A stretch of DNA of 64,000 nucleotides from Parvularcula sp. IMCC14364 (GCF_030758415.1 NZ_CP132334.1:620001-684000); one strand, 5' to 3'. Shown: positions 9,194 to 19,835, counted from the stretch's first letter. Translations and numbers: made by a program. The notes: generated by a model from the sequence alone, not told the origin.

Positions 9194-10165
9194 ATGTCTT
9201 TATCCAAGAAGTTCAAGACTGCCCTGGCTATGACAGTCGCGTTGACCATGGCTGGTCCGGCATTTGCCCAATATGGTAATGATCGTGACACGGCTGACCG
9301 GATCAGTCGGCTGGAAAGTGCCATCCAGGACCTGCAGGGCGTTGTCTACTCGGTCGAGCAGACTGCCTATGCGTCACCTGACTCGATCTATCAGGATTAT
9401 ACAGCGGATAATTCGTACACAGGCAATATGTCCACGCGCGTCGGCCAGCTTGAACGTGAGCTGCAGAACCTGACCGGGCGCATTGAGCAGGTTGCCTATC
9501 AGATAGAGCAGAACTCCCGCCGTCTGGATACACTGACAGCGGCACTGTCGTCTCCGGGTGCCTCGGCACCTGTCTCCAATCCCCTGGGCGGTGAGGTCTA
9601 TGGTGAGGTATATGACGACAATACCTATAGCCTGAACGATCAATATAGAGATCAATCTACCGGCCGCGCTGACTCAGGTATCTCTGGCGGCCCAACTGAC
9701 CTCTCCACCACAGGTGCCGTCTCAGGCGCGCCATCCGCAGAGTCTTCTGCGCGCGCATCAGCTTGTGCTGGTTTCCCTGTTGGCGATGCAAACAGCACTT
9801 ATGATCAGGCCTTCGATTCACTGCTCAATGGTGACTATGGTCAGGCAGAATGCAAGTTTCAGGCATTTCTCGATACGTACCCTGAAGACCCGCGCGCGCC
9901 GGATGCGCAATTCCGTCTCGGCGAAATTTTTCTCGCAACAGGGGCAAATCTCGATGCGGCGAGAGCTTTCCTCAATCATGTGCGCACCTGGCCGGGTGAT
10001 GCGCGTGCACCGGAAAGCTATCTCAAGCTGGGCACGGCTTATTCTCGTCTTGGCAAAACAGAGGAAGCCTGCCGGATATTTGATGTGACATCATCGAAAT
10101 ATCCGAATGCGGCCCCGGCAATACGCCAGCGTCTGGCGGTTGAGCGTGGCTCTGCCGGTTGCTAG
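9194..10165 (+). CDS. cpoB: Cell division coordinator CpoB (YbgF)
   Basis: CpoB couples peptidoglycan synthesis to Tol-Pal-driven outer-membrane constriction. The 323 residues contain a signal peptide (cleavage after AFA about 26), a trimerising coiled coil (about 34-110, repeated ISRLESAIQDL and VGQLERELQNL heptads), a low-complexity Ser/Gly/Asp linker (about 118-190) and a C-terminal TPR domain (about 205-323, AFDSLLNGDYGQAECKFQAFL). GAGGAAG precedes the ATG. The tilS start codon overlaps its stop. Confidence 0.92.
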   Translation: MSLSKKFKTALAMTVALTMAGPAFAQYGNDRDTADRISRLESAIQDLQGVVYSVEQTAYASPDSIYQDYTADNSYTGNMSTRVGQLERELQNLTGRIEQVAYQIEQNSRRLDTLTAALSSPGASAPVSNPLGGEVYGEVYDDNTYSLNDQYRDQSTGRADSGISGGPTDLSTTGAVSGAPSAESSARASACAGFPVGDANSTYDQAFDSLLNGDYGQAECKFQAFLDTYPEDPRAPDAQFRLGEIFLATGANLDAARAFLNHVRTWPGDARAPESYLKLGTAYSRLGKTEEACRIFDVTSSKYPNAAPAIRQRLAVERGSAGC

Positions 10166-11499
10166 AGCATCAGCCGGTTTCGGCGCAGGAGGCTGAAGAG
10201 CACCTGCGTCCGGTCATTTCATCAACAGACAGGGTTGCAGTTGCGGTTTCTGGCGGCGCTGATTCCATGGCGTTGCTTTGGTTGTTGACCTGTTTGATGC
10301 CGGCATCGAACATTCTCGCACTCACGGTTGATCATGGCTTGCGCGAGGGGTCTGCACGCGAAGCAGGTATCGTTGCGACCTGGTGCCGAGAAAAAAATAT
10401 TCGCCATCAAACACTTATCTGGGAAGGCAAAAAACCGGTCAGCGGTCTTCAGGATGCTGCCCGGCGCAACCGCTACAAGTTGCTCATCCGCGCCTGCGAA
10501 ACAGAGCAGGTCAAAACATTATGCACGGCGCATAACCTTGATGATCAGGCAGAGACGGTTTTCGCACGCCTTGCCCGCGCAAGCGGCCCAGCGGGTCTGC
10601 GCGGCATGGACAAGGCAACACCTGTTGCTGCCGGAGCAGGGGCGAGCATGTTGCTGGTCAGGCCGCTGCTTGACCTGCCCCGGTCCCGCCTGCGCGCCAC
10701 GGCGAAGGCACAAAGCCTGCCATTTTCTGACGACCCGTCGAATGAAGACGGCGCCTTTGAGCGTGTGCGCCGCCGGGCTTTTCTGGCCGCCATCGATGCG
10801 CAGCATCTTCTTGAAAAAAAAATGCTGGTGCATCTGGCTGAAAAAATGCGCGTCACGGCTGAGCAGCAGGCGCATCACCTGTCCGCAGTGATGCGCAAGA
10901 CAGGATGTTATGTGCATGGCAGCGGCGCTCTGTGTCTTACAGCTTCTGCTTTCAAGGCTCTGGAAAATGCCGAAAAAAAAATCCTGCTGGCCCGGCTCGT
11001 ATATGCTGCCGGCGCAGGCGATTATGAGCCCTCACAAAGCAGCGTTGCGCAAGCTGTTGATGCTGTCCAAAGGGTTGCTGCCACCACCTGCGGCGGTGCC
11101 CTGATCCGACAGGTTGGTGAAAACCTGTATGTCATGCGCGAACCAGCCGCCTTGCTCGGCCGCCGGGATCAGCCGGGTGTTGCAATTTATCAGAGGAGTG
11201 TGCGCGAAAAAAAAATCCTCTGGGACAATCGCCTGATTGTGACCATGCCGGAAAATACTGACCTGACCGGCAGCGCCAGGCTTGTGCCGCTTGGTGACAG
11301 TGCGCAGGGGCCAGAGCAGCTGCGCCTTCTGGCCAGCACCATGCCGGCACTGAGTTTGGACGGTGAGATTATTGCTGTGCCCGCTTACGTAAAAAACATG
11401 CTGCACCCTGCGCACGCACCTTGGAACGGGCAGACAACTACCCTAGATATGAACTTGCTTATAAAAGAACGGCTTAAGCGTCAGGTCGTACGTTTTTAA
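10159..11499 (+). CDS. tilS: tRNA(Ile)-lysidine synthase TilS
   Basis: TilS converts C34 of the CAU-anticodon tRNA-Ile to lysidine using ATP. The PP-loop motif SGGADS is at residues 31-36. The frame can only include this motif if translation begins at the TTG at 10159, which overlaps the cpoB stop; the next ATG would delete the motif. At 446 residues the length fits the longer TilS class with extra C-terminal domains. The gene contains three tracts of nine A (10814-10822, 10973-10981, 11207-11215), each encoding Glu-Lys-Lys. Confidence 0.9.
   Translation: MLEHQPVSAQEAEEHLRPVISSTDRVAVAVSGGADSMALLWLLTCLMPASNILALTVDHGLREGSAREAGIVATWCREKNIRHQTLIWEGKKPVSGLQDAARRNRYKLLIRACETEQVKTLCTAHNLDDQAETVFARLARASGPAGLRGMDKATPVAAGAGASMLLVRPLLDLPRSRLRATAKAQSLPFSDDPSNEDGAFERVRRRAFLAAIDAQHLLEKKMLVHLAEKMRVTAEQQAHHLSAVMRKTGCYVHGSGALCLTASAFKALENAEKKILLARLVYAAGAGDYEPSQSSVAQAVDAVQRVAATTCGGALIRQVGENLYVMREPAALLGRRDQPGVAIYQRSVREKKILWDNRLIVTMPENTDLTGSARLVPLGDSAQGPEQLRLLASTMPALSLDGEIIAVPAYVKNMLHPAHAPWNGQTTTLDMNLLIKERLKRQVVRF
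11420..11448 (+). promoter_or_regulatory. Candidate sigma-32 promoter of ftsH, inside tilS
   Basis: CTTGGAA (11420-11426), 14 bases, CCCTAGAT (11441-11448) compares with the heat-shock consensus CTTGAAA-N11-16-CCCCATNT (6 of 7 and 5 or 6 of 8 matched). It lies 122 bases before the ftsH ATG, and ftsH belongs to the heat-shock regulon in several proteobacteria. Confidence 0.45.
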
Positions 11500-11570
11500 G
11501 GAAGGCGGGCAAGACTACTGTAATCTTTCCCTGTCAGGATAACCGGCGGCGCGCAGAACAGGATTTTTTC

Positions 11571-13472
11571 ATGAACGGACGTAACTGGCTTCTCTGGGGT
11601 GTCATGCTCATCATGTTGTTGCTGATGGTGCAGTATATCAGCTCATCCGGCACGAACACGAACACCCGGCAGCTGAACTATTCTGAATTTGTCGGGATGA
11701 TCGACAATCAAGAAGTAAGTGAAGCCGTTATTGATGGTGACCGTGTAACAGGCACATTGCAGAATGGCTCGACCTTTGTCGTTAATGTGCCGCTGGAAAG
11801 CAACGTCGCTGATCGTCTTGCCGAAAATGGCGTTGAGACCACGATCAAGCCGGAAGAAGAGCTGCCGTTGATGCTGGCAGTCATCTTCCAGCTTCTGCCA
11901 TTCATCATTCTCCTCGGGATCATTTTCTTTGCCATGCGTCAAATGCAGGGGGGCAGCGGCAAGGCCATGGGTTTTGGCAAGTCCCGCGCGAAACTGCTGA
12001 CCGAGCGTCATGGCCGGATCACGTTTGATGATGTGGCCGGTATTGATGAGGCCAAGGAAGAACTTGAGGAAATCGTTGATTACCTGAAAGACCCGATGCG
12101 CTTTCAGCGTCTTGGCGGTAAAATTCCCAAAGGGGCGCTGCTGGTTGGCCCGCCAGGTACGGGTAAAACCCTTCTGGCGCGTGCGATTGCAGGCGAAGCA
12201 AACGTGCCGTTTTTTACCATTTCCGGTTCGGATTTTGTTGAAATGTTCGTCGGCGTTGGTGCCTCGCGTGTCCGGGACATGTTCGAGCAGGCGAAAAAAA
12301 ATGCCCCATGTATCATCTTCATCGACGAGATTGATGCGGTTGGTCGCTCACGTGGCGCCGGTCTTGGAGGCGGCAATGATGAGCGAGAGCAGACGTTGAA
12401 CCAGCTTCTGGTCGAAATGGACGGATTTGAAGCCAATGAAGGGATTATCCTGATTGCGGCCACCAACCGTCCGGATGTTCTTGATCCCGCCTTGCTGCGT
12501 CCAGGCCGTTTTGATCGTCAGGTCGTTGTCCCCAACCCGGATCTGGTCGGGCGCGAAAAAATTCTTGCCGTTCACATCAAGAAAGTGCCGCTAGGCCCGG
12601 ACGTGAATATCCGCACCATTGCACGGGGCACGCCCGGTTTTTCCGGTGCTGATCTTGCCAATCTGGTCAATGAAGCAGCCCTTCTGGCTGCCCGGCGCAA
12701 TAAACGCCTCGTCACCAATCAGGAATTTGAGGACGCGAAAGATAAAATCCTCATGGGCGCAGAGCGCCGCTCCATGGTGATGGATGAAAAAGAAAAACGC
12801 AACACAGCCTTCCACGAAGCTGGCCATGCGATTGTCGCGTTGACCGTGCCGGAAGCTGATCCCGTTCACAAAGCGACGATCATTCCCCGGGGGCGGGCGT
12901 TGGGGCTGGTCATGCAGCTGCCTGAGCAGGACAAATACTCCATGAATTATGTGCAGATGACGTCACGTCTTGCCATCATGATGGGGGGCCGGGTCGCAGA
13001 AGAACTGAAATTCGGCAAGGATCAGGTAACCTCGGGGGCATCCTCGGACATTGAGCAGGCGACAAAACTGGCGCGCCGGATGATTACCCAGTGGGGCTAT
13101 TCCGACGAGCTTGGCTTTGTCGCCTATGGTGATAACCAGGATGAAGTGTTCTTGGGCCATTCTGTGTCCCGCACCCAGAATGTTTCTGAGGAAACCGCCC
13201 GCAAGATTGATCTCGAGATCAAACGACTTGTGGATGAGGGCTTCAACACCGCCAAAAAAATCATGACCGAGCGTCGCGAGGAATGGGAACGGTTGGCAGA
13301 AGGCCTTCTGGAGTATGAAACGCTGACAGGTGAAGAAATCCAGAAACTCCTCAACGGCGAAAAAATTATCCGCGAAGACCTGGATGAAACACCTTCCGAT
13401 CCGCCGTCCTCAGTGCCTACGGCTGGCGCTCCGACAGGTGATGCACCTGACGCTGAACCGCAAGGAGCATGA
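11571..13472 (+). CDS. ftsH: ATP-dependent zinc metalloprotease FtsH
   Basis: FtsH is the membrane-anchored hexameric AAA+ protease that degrades misassembled membrane proteins and regulators such as RpoH and LpxC. The 633 residues have two membrane helices (about 6-23 and 99-121) flanking a periplasmic domain, Walker A GPPGTGKT at 193-200, Walker B IIFIDEID, the second region of homology, and zinc site HEAGH at 415-419. The C-terminal tail is Pro/Ala-rich. It overlies a likely heat-shock promoter within tilS. Confidence 0.97.
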   Translation: MNGRNWLLWGVMLIMLLLMVQYISSSGTNTNTRQLNYSEFVGMIDNQEVSEAVIDGDRVTGTLQNGSTFVVNVPLESNVADRLAENGVETTIKPEEELPLMLAVIFQLLPFIILLGIIFFAMRQMQGGSGKAMGFGKSRAKLLTERHGRITFDDVAGIDEAKEELEEIVDYLKDPMRFQRLGGKIPKGALLVGPPGTGKTLLARAIAGEANVPFFTISGSDFVEMFVGVGASRVRDMFEQAKKNAPCIIFIDEIDAVGRSRGAGLGGGNDEREQTLNQLLVEMDGFEANEGIILIAATNRPDVLDPALLRPGRFDRQVVVPNPDLVGREKILAVHIKKVPLGPDVNIRTIARGTPGFSGADLANLVNEAALLAARRNKRLVTNQEFEDAKDKILMGAERRSMVMDEKEKRNTAFHEAGHAIVALTVPEADPVHKATIIPRGRALGLVMQLPEQDKYSMNYVQMTSRLAIMMGGRVAEELKFGKDQVTSGASSDIEQATKLARRMITQWGYSDELGFVAYGDNQDEVFLGHSVSRTQNVSEETARKIDLEIKRLVDEGFNTAKKIMTERREEWERLAEGLLEYETLTGEEIQKLLNGEKIIREDLDETPSDPPSSVPTAGAPTGDAPDAEPQGA

Positions 13473-13478
13473 TCCAGG

Positions 13479-13862
13479 ATGACCCTTCTTGCCTCATCGC
13501 GCGTATCTGTTTTTCTGGCCACCGCCAAAGCGGATGAGGCAAGGGTTTTCTACCGGGATACACTGGGCCTGACCATGACAGAGGATAACCCGTATGGACT
13601 TGTCTTCGACCTGGAAGGCGCAGAACTTCGGTTATCCAAGGTAGCCGGCTTCACGCCATTCCCGTGGACGGTGCTGGACTGGCACGTTCAGGATATCGCA
13701 GCCACCATGAAAGCGCTGGCCGCCAAGGGCGTTGAATTTACCCGGTTTGACGGCATAGACCATGATGCGGATGGCATCTGGACGACACCTGATGGCAAGG
13801 CACGCATCGCGTGGTTTCGGGATCCGGATGATAATGTGCTGTCTGTCTCGCAACGTAGCTGA
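13479..13862 (+). CDS. Glyoxalase/bleomycin-resistance (VOC) superfamily protein
   Basis: The 127-residue product has the paired beta-alpha-beta-beta-beta modules of the vicinal oxygen chelate fold: a first half with FYRDTLGLTMTEDNPYGLVFDLEGAELRL and a second half ending in the typical FRDPDDNVLSVSQ segment. Metal-site residues cannot be assigned reliably and the reaction is unknown. It sits six bases after ftsH and 15 bases before folP, so it is probably co-transcribed with them. Confidence 0.8.
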   Translation: MTLLASSRVSVFLATAKADEARVFYRDTLGLTMTEDNPYGLVFDLEGAELRLSKVAGFTPFPWTVLDWHVQDIAATMKALAAKGVEFTRFDGIDHDADGIWTTPDGKARIAWFRDPDDNVLSVSQRS

Positions 13863-13877
13863 CAGAACAGGTAAGCA

Positions 13878-14681
13878 ATGACCTACAGGATCATGGGGAT
13901 CGTCAATGTCACGCCGGACAGTTTCTCCGATGGCGGACAACATGCGACGGTCGATTCAGCCATAGCCCACGCATTACGCCTTGCTGATGATGGGGCGGAT
14001 ATCCTTGATATTGGCGGAGAGTCCACGCGGCCCGGCGCTGAAACAGTTCCGCTGGCCGAAGAATATGCCAGAGTCATTCCCGTGATCGAAAAACTTGCGG
14101 CGCAAACCACAAAAATAATCTCTATCGACACAAGACGACCTGAAATCGCACAGGCTGCCATGGAGGCAGGTGCCGGGATGTGGAACGACGTTTCTGCCCT
14201 TGGCTTCAGTGAGCGCAGCCTTGGCGTGGCCAGAAAACTGAAAGTACCCGTTGTCCTGATGCACGCCCAGGGTACACCCGAAACCATGCAGGATAATCCA
14301 CGCTATACGGATGTTGTGCAGGATATAAAGCTCTGGCTTGCCCGGCGTATCCACTTTTGCGAGGAGAACGGCCTGCCCAGAGAGCGCATCATCATTGACC
14401 CGGGTATTGGTTTCGGGAAAACACTTGAGCACAATCTTGCCATTCTGGGCGGACTGTCGGAGATGAAAGATTTGGGCTGCCCGGTTCTGCTGGGGGCGTC
14501 ACGTAAAAGCTTTATCGGTATGATAGACAAGAATGCGCCTGCTGGCCGACGCCTCGGCGGATCCATAGCTGCCGCGTTGACTGGTGTCTCACAGGGGGCT
14601 GAAATTTTTCGTGTTCACGATGTAGCAGAAACCCGGCAGGCGCTTGCCACATATTCGGCAATGAAAAGTGTTAACTGTTAG
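13878..14681 (+). CDS. folP: Dihydropteroate synthase
   Basis: FolP condenses 6-hydroxymethyl-dihydropterin diphosphate with p-aminobenzoate in folate synthesis. The 267 residues form the TIM barrel with both Pfam signatures: IMGIVNVTPDSFSDGG (5-20) and ILDIGGESTRPGA (about 44-56), and the later pterin-site motifs DPGIGFGK and GASRKSFIG. Gene order ftsH-(VOC)-folP-glmM is common in proteobacteria. Ends 72 bases before glmM. Confidence 0.95.
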   Translation: MTYRIMGIVNVTPDSFSDGGQHATVDSAIAHALRLADDGADILDIGGESTRPGAETVPLAEEYARVIPVIEKLAAQTTKIISIDTRRPEIAQAAMEAGAGMWNDVSALGFSERSLGVARKLKVPVVLMHAQGTPETMQDNPRYTDVVQDIKLWLARRIHFCEENGLPRERIIIDPGIGFGKTLEHNLAILGGLSEMKDLGCPVLLGASRKSFIGMIDKNAPAGRRLGGSIAAALTGVSQGAEIFRVHDVAETRQALATYSAMKSVNC

Positions 14682-14753
14682 CTGTCCCTGTTGTGCTAGG
14701 CTAAGGGATAATACCAGAACGAGAGCAGAAGATGATAGCTCAGGAGAATGACG

Positions 14754-16121
14754 ATGCGCGGTGATGACAACAGCAAGACCGAGCGGGAAATATTTGGCAC
14801 GGATGGCGTGCGCGGCATGGCTAACACAGGTGCCATGACACCAGCGAATATATTGCGCCTTGGCATGGCAGCAGGCCGGGTTTTCCGCCGGGGCGACCAT
14901 CGCCATCGGGTAGTGATCGGCAAGGATACACGGCTTTCAGGTTATATGATTGAGCCAGCCCTGACCGCCGGCTTCACCTCCGCGGGCATGGATGTTTTCC
15001 TGCTAGGGCCGTTGCCGACGCCTGCCATGGCCATGCTGACCAGGTCATTGCGGGCTGATCTCGGGGTCATGATTTCCGCGTCGCATAATCCGTTCCATGA
15101 TAATGGCATAAAGTTTTTCGGGCCAGACGGGTACAAACTGTCTGATATGGTGGAGCTTGAGATCGAACGCCTGATGGCTGACGGACCGGATGTAGGTCTC
15201 GCCCCAGCTGGTGACCTTGGCCGTGCCAAACGCATTGAAGATGCAGGCGCGCGCTACATAGAGTTTGCAAAATCCACATTCCCGCGGGGCTTGTCTCTTG
15301 AGGGTATGCGGATTGTTCTCGATTGTGCCAACGGCGCTGCCTACAAAGTGGCCCCGACAGTATTGTGGGAACTGGGTGCAGACGTGAAAACGATTGGCGT
15401 CGAACCAAGCGGCTTCAATATCAACCGGGCTGTTGGTTCTACGGCACCCAAAAACATGACTGAAGCTGTGCTGGAATATCGGGCGGATATCGGCATCGCG
15501 TTGGACGGTGACGCAGATCGCGTAGCGATTTCCGACGAAAAAGGTCGCCTGATTGATGGCGACCAGATCATGGCGACAATCGCAGAGACCTGGCAAGTCG
15601 AAGGGCGTTTGCGCGGGGCAGGGGTCGTCTCAACGATCATGGCCAATATGGGATTTGAACAATTCCTGACGGAGCGAAAGCTGGAATTGATCCGTACAAA
15701 GGTGGGTGATCGATATGTGGTTGAGGCCATGCGCGCGAAAGGCATGAATATCGGCGGCGAGCCTTCCGGGCACGTTATATTGAGTGATTATGCCCAGACC
15801 GGCGATGGGCTTGGAACAGCATTGCAAATTCTGGCAGTGCTGGCAGAAGGCAACAAGCCAACCAGTGATGTCTGCCATCGTTTCAAACCATATCCAAGTC
15901 TGTTGCAGAATGTGCGTTATGGAGCAGGTGATCCGCTGGCGGAAGAGACTGTGCAGACAGCGATCAAGGAAGGCGAGGCCGCCTTTAATGGAAAGGGCCG
16001 CGTCGTGATCCGCAAATCCGGTACTGAGCCGGTGATCCGCGTCATGGCGGAAGGCGAAGATGAAGCTCTGGTCAAGCGGGTTGTTGGTGACATTGTTCGT
16101 GAACTTGAAGCGGTAACGTAA
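14754..16121 (+). CDS. glmM: Phosphoglucosamine mutase
   Basis: GlmM interconverts glucosamine-6-P and glucosamine-1-P for UDP-GlcNAc synthesis. Starting at the second ATG (14754) gives 455 residues; AGGAG at 14742-14746 is seven bases from it but only one base from the ATG at 14748. The phosphoserine loop ISASHNP places the catalytic Ser near residue 110; the metal loop DGDADR and the sugar-binding GGEPSGH and [12 protein letters not shown] motifs are intact. Confidence 0.95.
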   Translation: MRGDDNSKTEREIFGTDGVRGMANTGAMTPANILRLGMAAGRVFRRGDHRHRVVIGKDTRLSGYMIEPALTAGFTSAGMDVFLLGPLPTPAMAMLTRSLRADLGVMISASHNPFHDNGIKFFGPDGYKLSDMVELEIERLMADGPDVGLAPAGDLGRAKRIEDAGARYIEFAKSTFPRGLSLEGMRIVLDCANGAAYKVAPTVLWELGADVKTIGVEPSGFNINRAVGSTAPKNMTEAVLEYRADIGIALDGDADRVAISDEKGRLIDGDQIMATIAETWQVEGRLRGAGVVSTIMANMGFEQFLTERKLELIRTKVGDRYVVEAMRAKGMNIGGEPSGHVILSDYAQTGDGLGTALQILAVLAEGNKPTSDVCHRFKPYPSLLQNVRYGAGDPLAEETVQTAIKEGEAAFNGKGRVVIRKSGTEPVIRVMAEGEDEALVKRVVGDIVRELEAVT

Positions 16122-16139
16122 CAGGAAAGAGGCAGAGGT

Positions 16140-16640
16140 ATGCTCAAAGGGCTGGCAGTCATCGGCATACGTTTAGTCGCTTTGAATGTGCTGGTGATAG
16201 GCATACAAGCATTTATGGGCATTGCCTATTGGCCTTCAGAGGATCTCTCATCATCCTACTATGTGTATGCAGCCTTAAATTTTCTTCTGACGATCTTGCT
16301 GTGGGCTATTGCTCCATCATTGGCGAGTTTATTGACGTCGGGCGTGCAAGATATTGACATAAGGACTGGTGATCTCACGGCGCGCACGATCATACTCAGC
16401 GGTTCTTTCCTCATAGGCCTTTACCTTACAATCAAGGGTGTTGTGGCTCTCACGGTTTTATTGCCAGGAGTTATCGTGGCGCTGAGTGATATGATGGGTG
16501 ACCATTCAGCGACATTTTCAGACTCCTATCAAGCCACAGGTTGGAATTTCACTCTTTTGCCAAGAGTAGCAGAACTAATGATTGGGATGCTAATGATGGG
16601 CTGGTATTATCGTGCCTCCAAAAAGCTGCCTGCCGAGTAA
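16140..16640 (+). CDS. Uncharacterised four-helix membrane protein
   Basis: I do not recognise this 166-residue protein. Four hydrophobic segments are visible (about 5-27, 41-67, 87-118 and 140-158) with short connecting loops; no catalytic motif. Base composition is lower in G+C than in the flanking glmM and thiD. The stop overlaps the thiD ATG (TAATG), so it is translated as part of the same operon. Confidence 0.7.
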   Translation: MLKGLAVIGIRLVALNVLVIGIQAFMGIAYWPSEDLSSSYYVYAALNFLLTILLWAIAPSLASLLTSGVQDIDIRTGDLTARTIILSGSFLIGLYLTIKGVVALTVLLPGVIVALSDMMGDHSATFSDSYQATGWNFTLLPRVAELMIGMLMMGWYYRASKKLPAE

Positions 16641-17428
16641 TGAAAGGGCGCATACTCATTATCGCGGGCTCTGATCCTTCAGGCGGCGCGGGCATTCAGG
16701 CTGATATCAAGACGGTCACTGCCCTTGGCGGGTATGCGATGACGGCAATCACAGCTGTCACGGTACAGAACACAACAGGCGTTACAGATGTTCACCCGAT
16801 CCCGGCTTCTGTCATCAAGGCTCAGGCGGAAGCCTGTCTGCAGGATATTGGTGCTGATGTTATCAAACTCGGCATGATCGGTTCTGTAGACGTTGCCAGA
16901 GTTATTCATGAGGTGCTGCTGACTGTGCCGGATATCCCGGTTGTTCTTGACCCGGTGCTGGTGGCAACCAGCGGTGACACGCTGTCTGGTAATGATGTAG
17001 CAGAATATATCACCTCGCAGCTCTTGCCATTGTCCGCCGTCGTCACACCAAACCTGCCGGAGGCGGCTTTGCTGTCAGGTATTGAGATAACTGACGATAC
17101 ATCTAGGAATGCTGCCGCACAATTCCTTATGGAAAAAGGGGCCGGAGCTGTCCTGCTGAAGGATGGTCACGGCGATAGCGCAGAAATCAGGGATGCACTG
17201 TATACTGCTGACAAAGTCGAGATTTTCGCCAACCCCCGCAGGGAAACGCGGCATACCCATGGCACTGGCTGCACACTTGCTTCAGCGCTTGCAACAGGTC
17301 TGGCGCAAGGTAAGAGGCTTTGCGATGCGAGCCGTCTTGCGATCGACTATACGCAGGAAGCGATCAGGCGCGCACCTGGTTACGGGGCAGGCAACGGCCC
17401 GCTCAACCATGCGCATACGGTACAATAA
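16640..17428 (+). CDS. thiD: Bifunctional hydroxymethylpyrimidine (phosphate) kinase ThiD
   Basis: ThiD phosphorylates HMP and HMP-P for thiamine synthesis. Starting at the ATG that overlaps the upstream stop gives 262 residues, the usual family size; an in-frame ATG at 16541 would extend it into the preceding gene. Ribokinase-family motifs are clear: AGSDPSGGAGIQADIKT at 8-24 and the catalytic anion-hole segment HGTGCTLASALA near 211-222. Confidence 0.94.
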   Translation: MKGRILIIAGSDPSGGAGIQADIKTVTALGGYAMTAITAVTVQNTTGVTDVHPIPASVIKAQAEACLQDIGADVIKLGMIGSVDVARVIHEVLLTVPDIPVVLDPVLVATSGDTLSGNDVAEYITSQLLPLSAVVTPNLPEAALLSGIEITDDTSRNAAAQFLMEKGAGAVLLKDGHGDSAEIRDALYTADKVEIFANPRRETRHTHGTGCTLASALATGLAQGKRLCDASRLAIDYTQEAIRRAPGYGAGNGPLNHAHTVQ

Positions 17429-17455
17429 AAAAGCCCGGACACAATGTCCGGGCTT
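17427..17455 (-). terminator. Intrinsic terminator, shared between thiD and the TonB receptor
   Basis: An eleven-pair perfect stem AAGCCCGGACA/TGTCCGGGCTT with a three-base loop lies between two convergent genes. On the minus strand it is followed by TTTTTT, so it is best as the terminator of the receptor gene; on the plus strand the tail is only TTT. Confidence 0.85.
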
Positions 17456-17481
17456 TCCAGATTATACCTGATCGCTATGGA

Positions 17482-19743
17482 TTAATTATAGCTTTTCTTG
17501 ATTTCAAAACCGAAGACCGGAGGCTCGTTCACAAAGCCGGTCAGGTTATTGAAGTCGATGCCGCCGCGTAGTGACTCATCGTTGAATATGTTGCGACCGA
17601 AGGCCGCAACTTCCATATCTCCATCCGGGCTGACATAGCCAATACGCACGCCAACTTCCAGCAGATCATCGCTCTGGAATTCTGCACTCTCATAGAGGAA
17701 GAAGTTCTTGTCGCTCTCGTAGACTACATCGGTAAAGACAAATGTTTGCCCACCATTTGGCAGAGGCTGTGAGAAACGCGCTGTAGCGTTGGCAATGATC
17801 TCTGGCGCATGTGGCAGATCATTTCCATCAATAGAAACAAGGCCGGTTGGCGCGCCTGTTGAGTCCACCTGTGCAGGATCAAGTACGGTACAGCCGCCAT
17901 CGCATGGCTGGATGAACAGGTCTGGATCGTCAATCTCTGTGTTGTTGTAGCTGAGACCGGCTGTAAAGGCTGCGTTCTCAGAAGCCGCGTAGCGGGTTTC
18001 AAGTTCGAAGCCGTAACCGTTCGTCGTGTCAGCATTGACCAACTGGTTGAAGTTTGCACCACCACCAACAGCAGTCAGTTGCTGGTCAGAAATTTCATAC
18101 GCGAAACCCGTCAGGCTGTATGAACCGCGACCTTCGGCGAAATCACCTTTCACGCCAGCTTCATAGGAGATGATCTCTTCTGTTTCAGCTTCAGTGATCA
18201 CATCGCCAAACAACAGGCGACCCTGGAACGCAGGTGCACGGTGGCCAGTTGCAACACGGCCAAACACGCTTGTGTCATCATTGACGGCATATGTTGCGCT
18301 GACATCCCAGCTTACAAAGTCATCGTCGCTGGACCGGTCAGCCGGTTGAGCAACATTTGGTACGCCAAGAAATGCCAGTGGTGACTGTACACGCTCTGCC
18401 GAGAAGTCTTTCTCGTCATTAGAATACCGCAGACCAGCCTGCAGGGTCAGCTTTTCAGTTGCTTCGTAATTCACGTTGCCAAAGAGCGCCCAGGCTTGCG
18501 TATCCTGGCTTTGGAAGGCGTAACCGTTTTGCGGATTGCCCGGAGCCAGTGAGTCAAAGTTGAAGCTGTCAATTTCAAAGCTCTCATCGAAATAGAAGAA
18601 GCCCACCATGTAATCAACAGCACCCAGATCATTGGATGTCAGACGGATCTCCTGGGTGATTTGCTCATGCTCAGGAAGCCCATCAGCACTTTCAGCCGTG
18701 AACGGGATTGGAGAAGGCACATCATTGCCGATGAAGGAAGCGCCGAAACCACCATCAATATCGCCGCGGGAGAAGACTTCGACGTCTTTCCAGCCTGTGA
18801 TTGAGGTGAGAGTGTGATTACCAAGGTCATAGTCAAGCGTCATGGTCGCGCCGTAACCGCGCACTTTTTGCTTGTTTACACCGTCATAGAAGACTTCATC
18901 ACGATTGAAAGCAGGCTGGATATTGTCTGTACCAGGTTGAATAATATTGGCCCGGAACAGGCGAGCCGTGCCATCAGAGCCCCAGCCATGTACATTAAAC
19001 AGGGCTGTCAGTGGTCCTTCATTATCGTAGAGCAACTGAGCGCGCCAGCCAAAATCATCATAACCGCCAAGTTCATCTTCAGGACCATCGGCCAGATTGT
19101 CGACCCAGTCGTCACGATGGAGATAAGTACCGGACAAACGCAGAGACCATTGGTCATTGAGTGGGCCGTTGATCATTGCCTCTGTACCAACGGTATTGAA
19201 GCGTGCCCAGGAAGCGCTGGCATAGGCCTCAAATTCGTCTGTAGGCTTCGCAGAAGCGACCTTCACAACACCAGCTGGTGTATTGCGGCCGAAGAGGGTG
19301 CCTTGTGGCCCGCGAAGGACCTCAACCTGTTCAATATCAAACAGCGGCAAGCCTTTCAGGACAGGGTTTTCCAGAACGATGTCGTCATAAACGAATGAAA
19401 CCGGTTGAGAGGCATTCAGGTCAAAGTCTGTATTGCCCAGGCCACGGATATAAAAGCGTGGGAACGTGCGGCCGAAAGACGATTCGATTTGCAGGCTAGG
19501 CACGCGCGCAGACAGGAAGCGCACATCTACGCCGGCAGATTGCAGAACGTCCAGTTCCTCTCCGCCAACGGTGCCGACAGAAACCGGCACATCCTTGATG
19601 TTTTCAGCCCGCTTTTGCGCTGTCACGATAATTGTATCACGATCGCCCACTTGCGCATGGGCCGCAGTCAGACCCAGTGCAGCTACGCTCGCTGTGGTCA
19701 GCAAACTGGCACGTGTGATTTGGTTCAGATTGGATTTTTTCAT
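17482..19743 (-). CDS. TonB-dependent outer-membrane receptor
   Basis: The 753 residues carry a signal peptide (cleavage near AHA, about 30), a TonB-box-like start of the mature part (DTIIVTAQKR), the plug domain (about 50-160, with VEVLRGPQGTLFGRNTPAGVVKV) and a 22-strand barrel. The style (IIVTAQKR, VPVSVG) is that of alphaproteobacterial receptors for carbohydrates, aromatics or siderophores; the substrate is not predictable. The C-terminus ends S-Y-N rather than in the usual aromatic residue. The upstream region has a TGACA-N5-TGTCA dyad. Confidence 0.9.
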   Translation of the reverse strand: MKKSNLNQITRASLLTTASVAALGLTAAHAQVGDRDTIIVTAQKRAENIKDVPVSVGTVGGEELDVLQSAGVDVRFLSARVPSLQIESSFGRTFPRFYIRGLGNTDFDLNASQPVSFVYDDIVLENPVLKGLPLFDIEQVEVLRGPQGTLFGRNTPAGVVKVASAKPTDEFEAYASASWARFNTVGTEAMINGPLNDQWSLRLSGTYLHRDDWVDNLADGPEDELGGYDDFGWRAQLLYDNEGPLTALFNVHGWGSDGTARLFRANIIQPGTDNIQPAFNRDEVFYDGVNKQKVRGYGATMTLDYDLGNHTLTSITGWKDVEVFSRGDIDGGFGASFIGNDVPSPIPFTAESADGLPEHEQITQEIRLTSNDLGAVDYMVGFFYFDESFEIDSFNFDSLAPGNPQNGYAFQSQDTQAWALFGNVNYEATEKLTLQAGLRYSNDEKDFSAERVQSPLAFLGVPNVAQPADRSSDDDFVSWDVSATYAVNDDTSVFGRVATGHRAPAFQGRLLFGDVITEAETEEIISYEAGVKGDFAEGRGSYSLTGFAYEISDQQLTAVGGGANFNQLVNADTTNGYGFELETRYAASENAAFTAGLSYNNTEIDDPDLFIQPCDGGCTVLDPAQVDSTGAPTGLVSIDGNDLPHAPEIIANATARFSQPLPNGGQTFVFTDVVYESDKNFFLYESAEFQSDDLLEVGVRIGYVSPDGDMEVAAFGRNIFNDESLRGGIDFNNLTGFVNEPPVFGFEIKKSYN

Positions 19744-19835
19744 GAGTTAAGGTACCCCAGTGTTGATAAAATTGCCTGTGCGTTGACGCCCGACGATTTC
19801 CGTCCCGTTTATTATTGAATTTGCCCGCGCTTATA

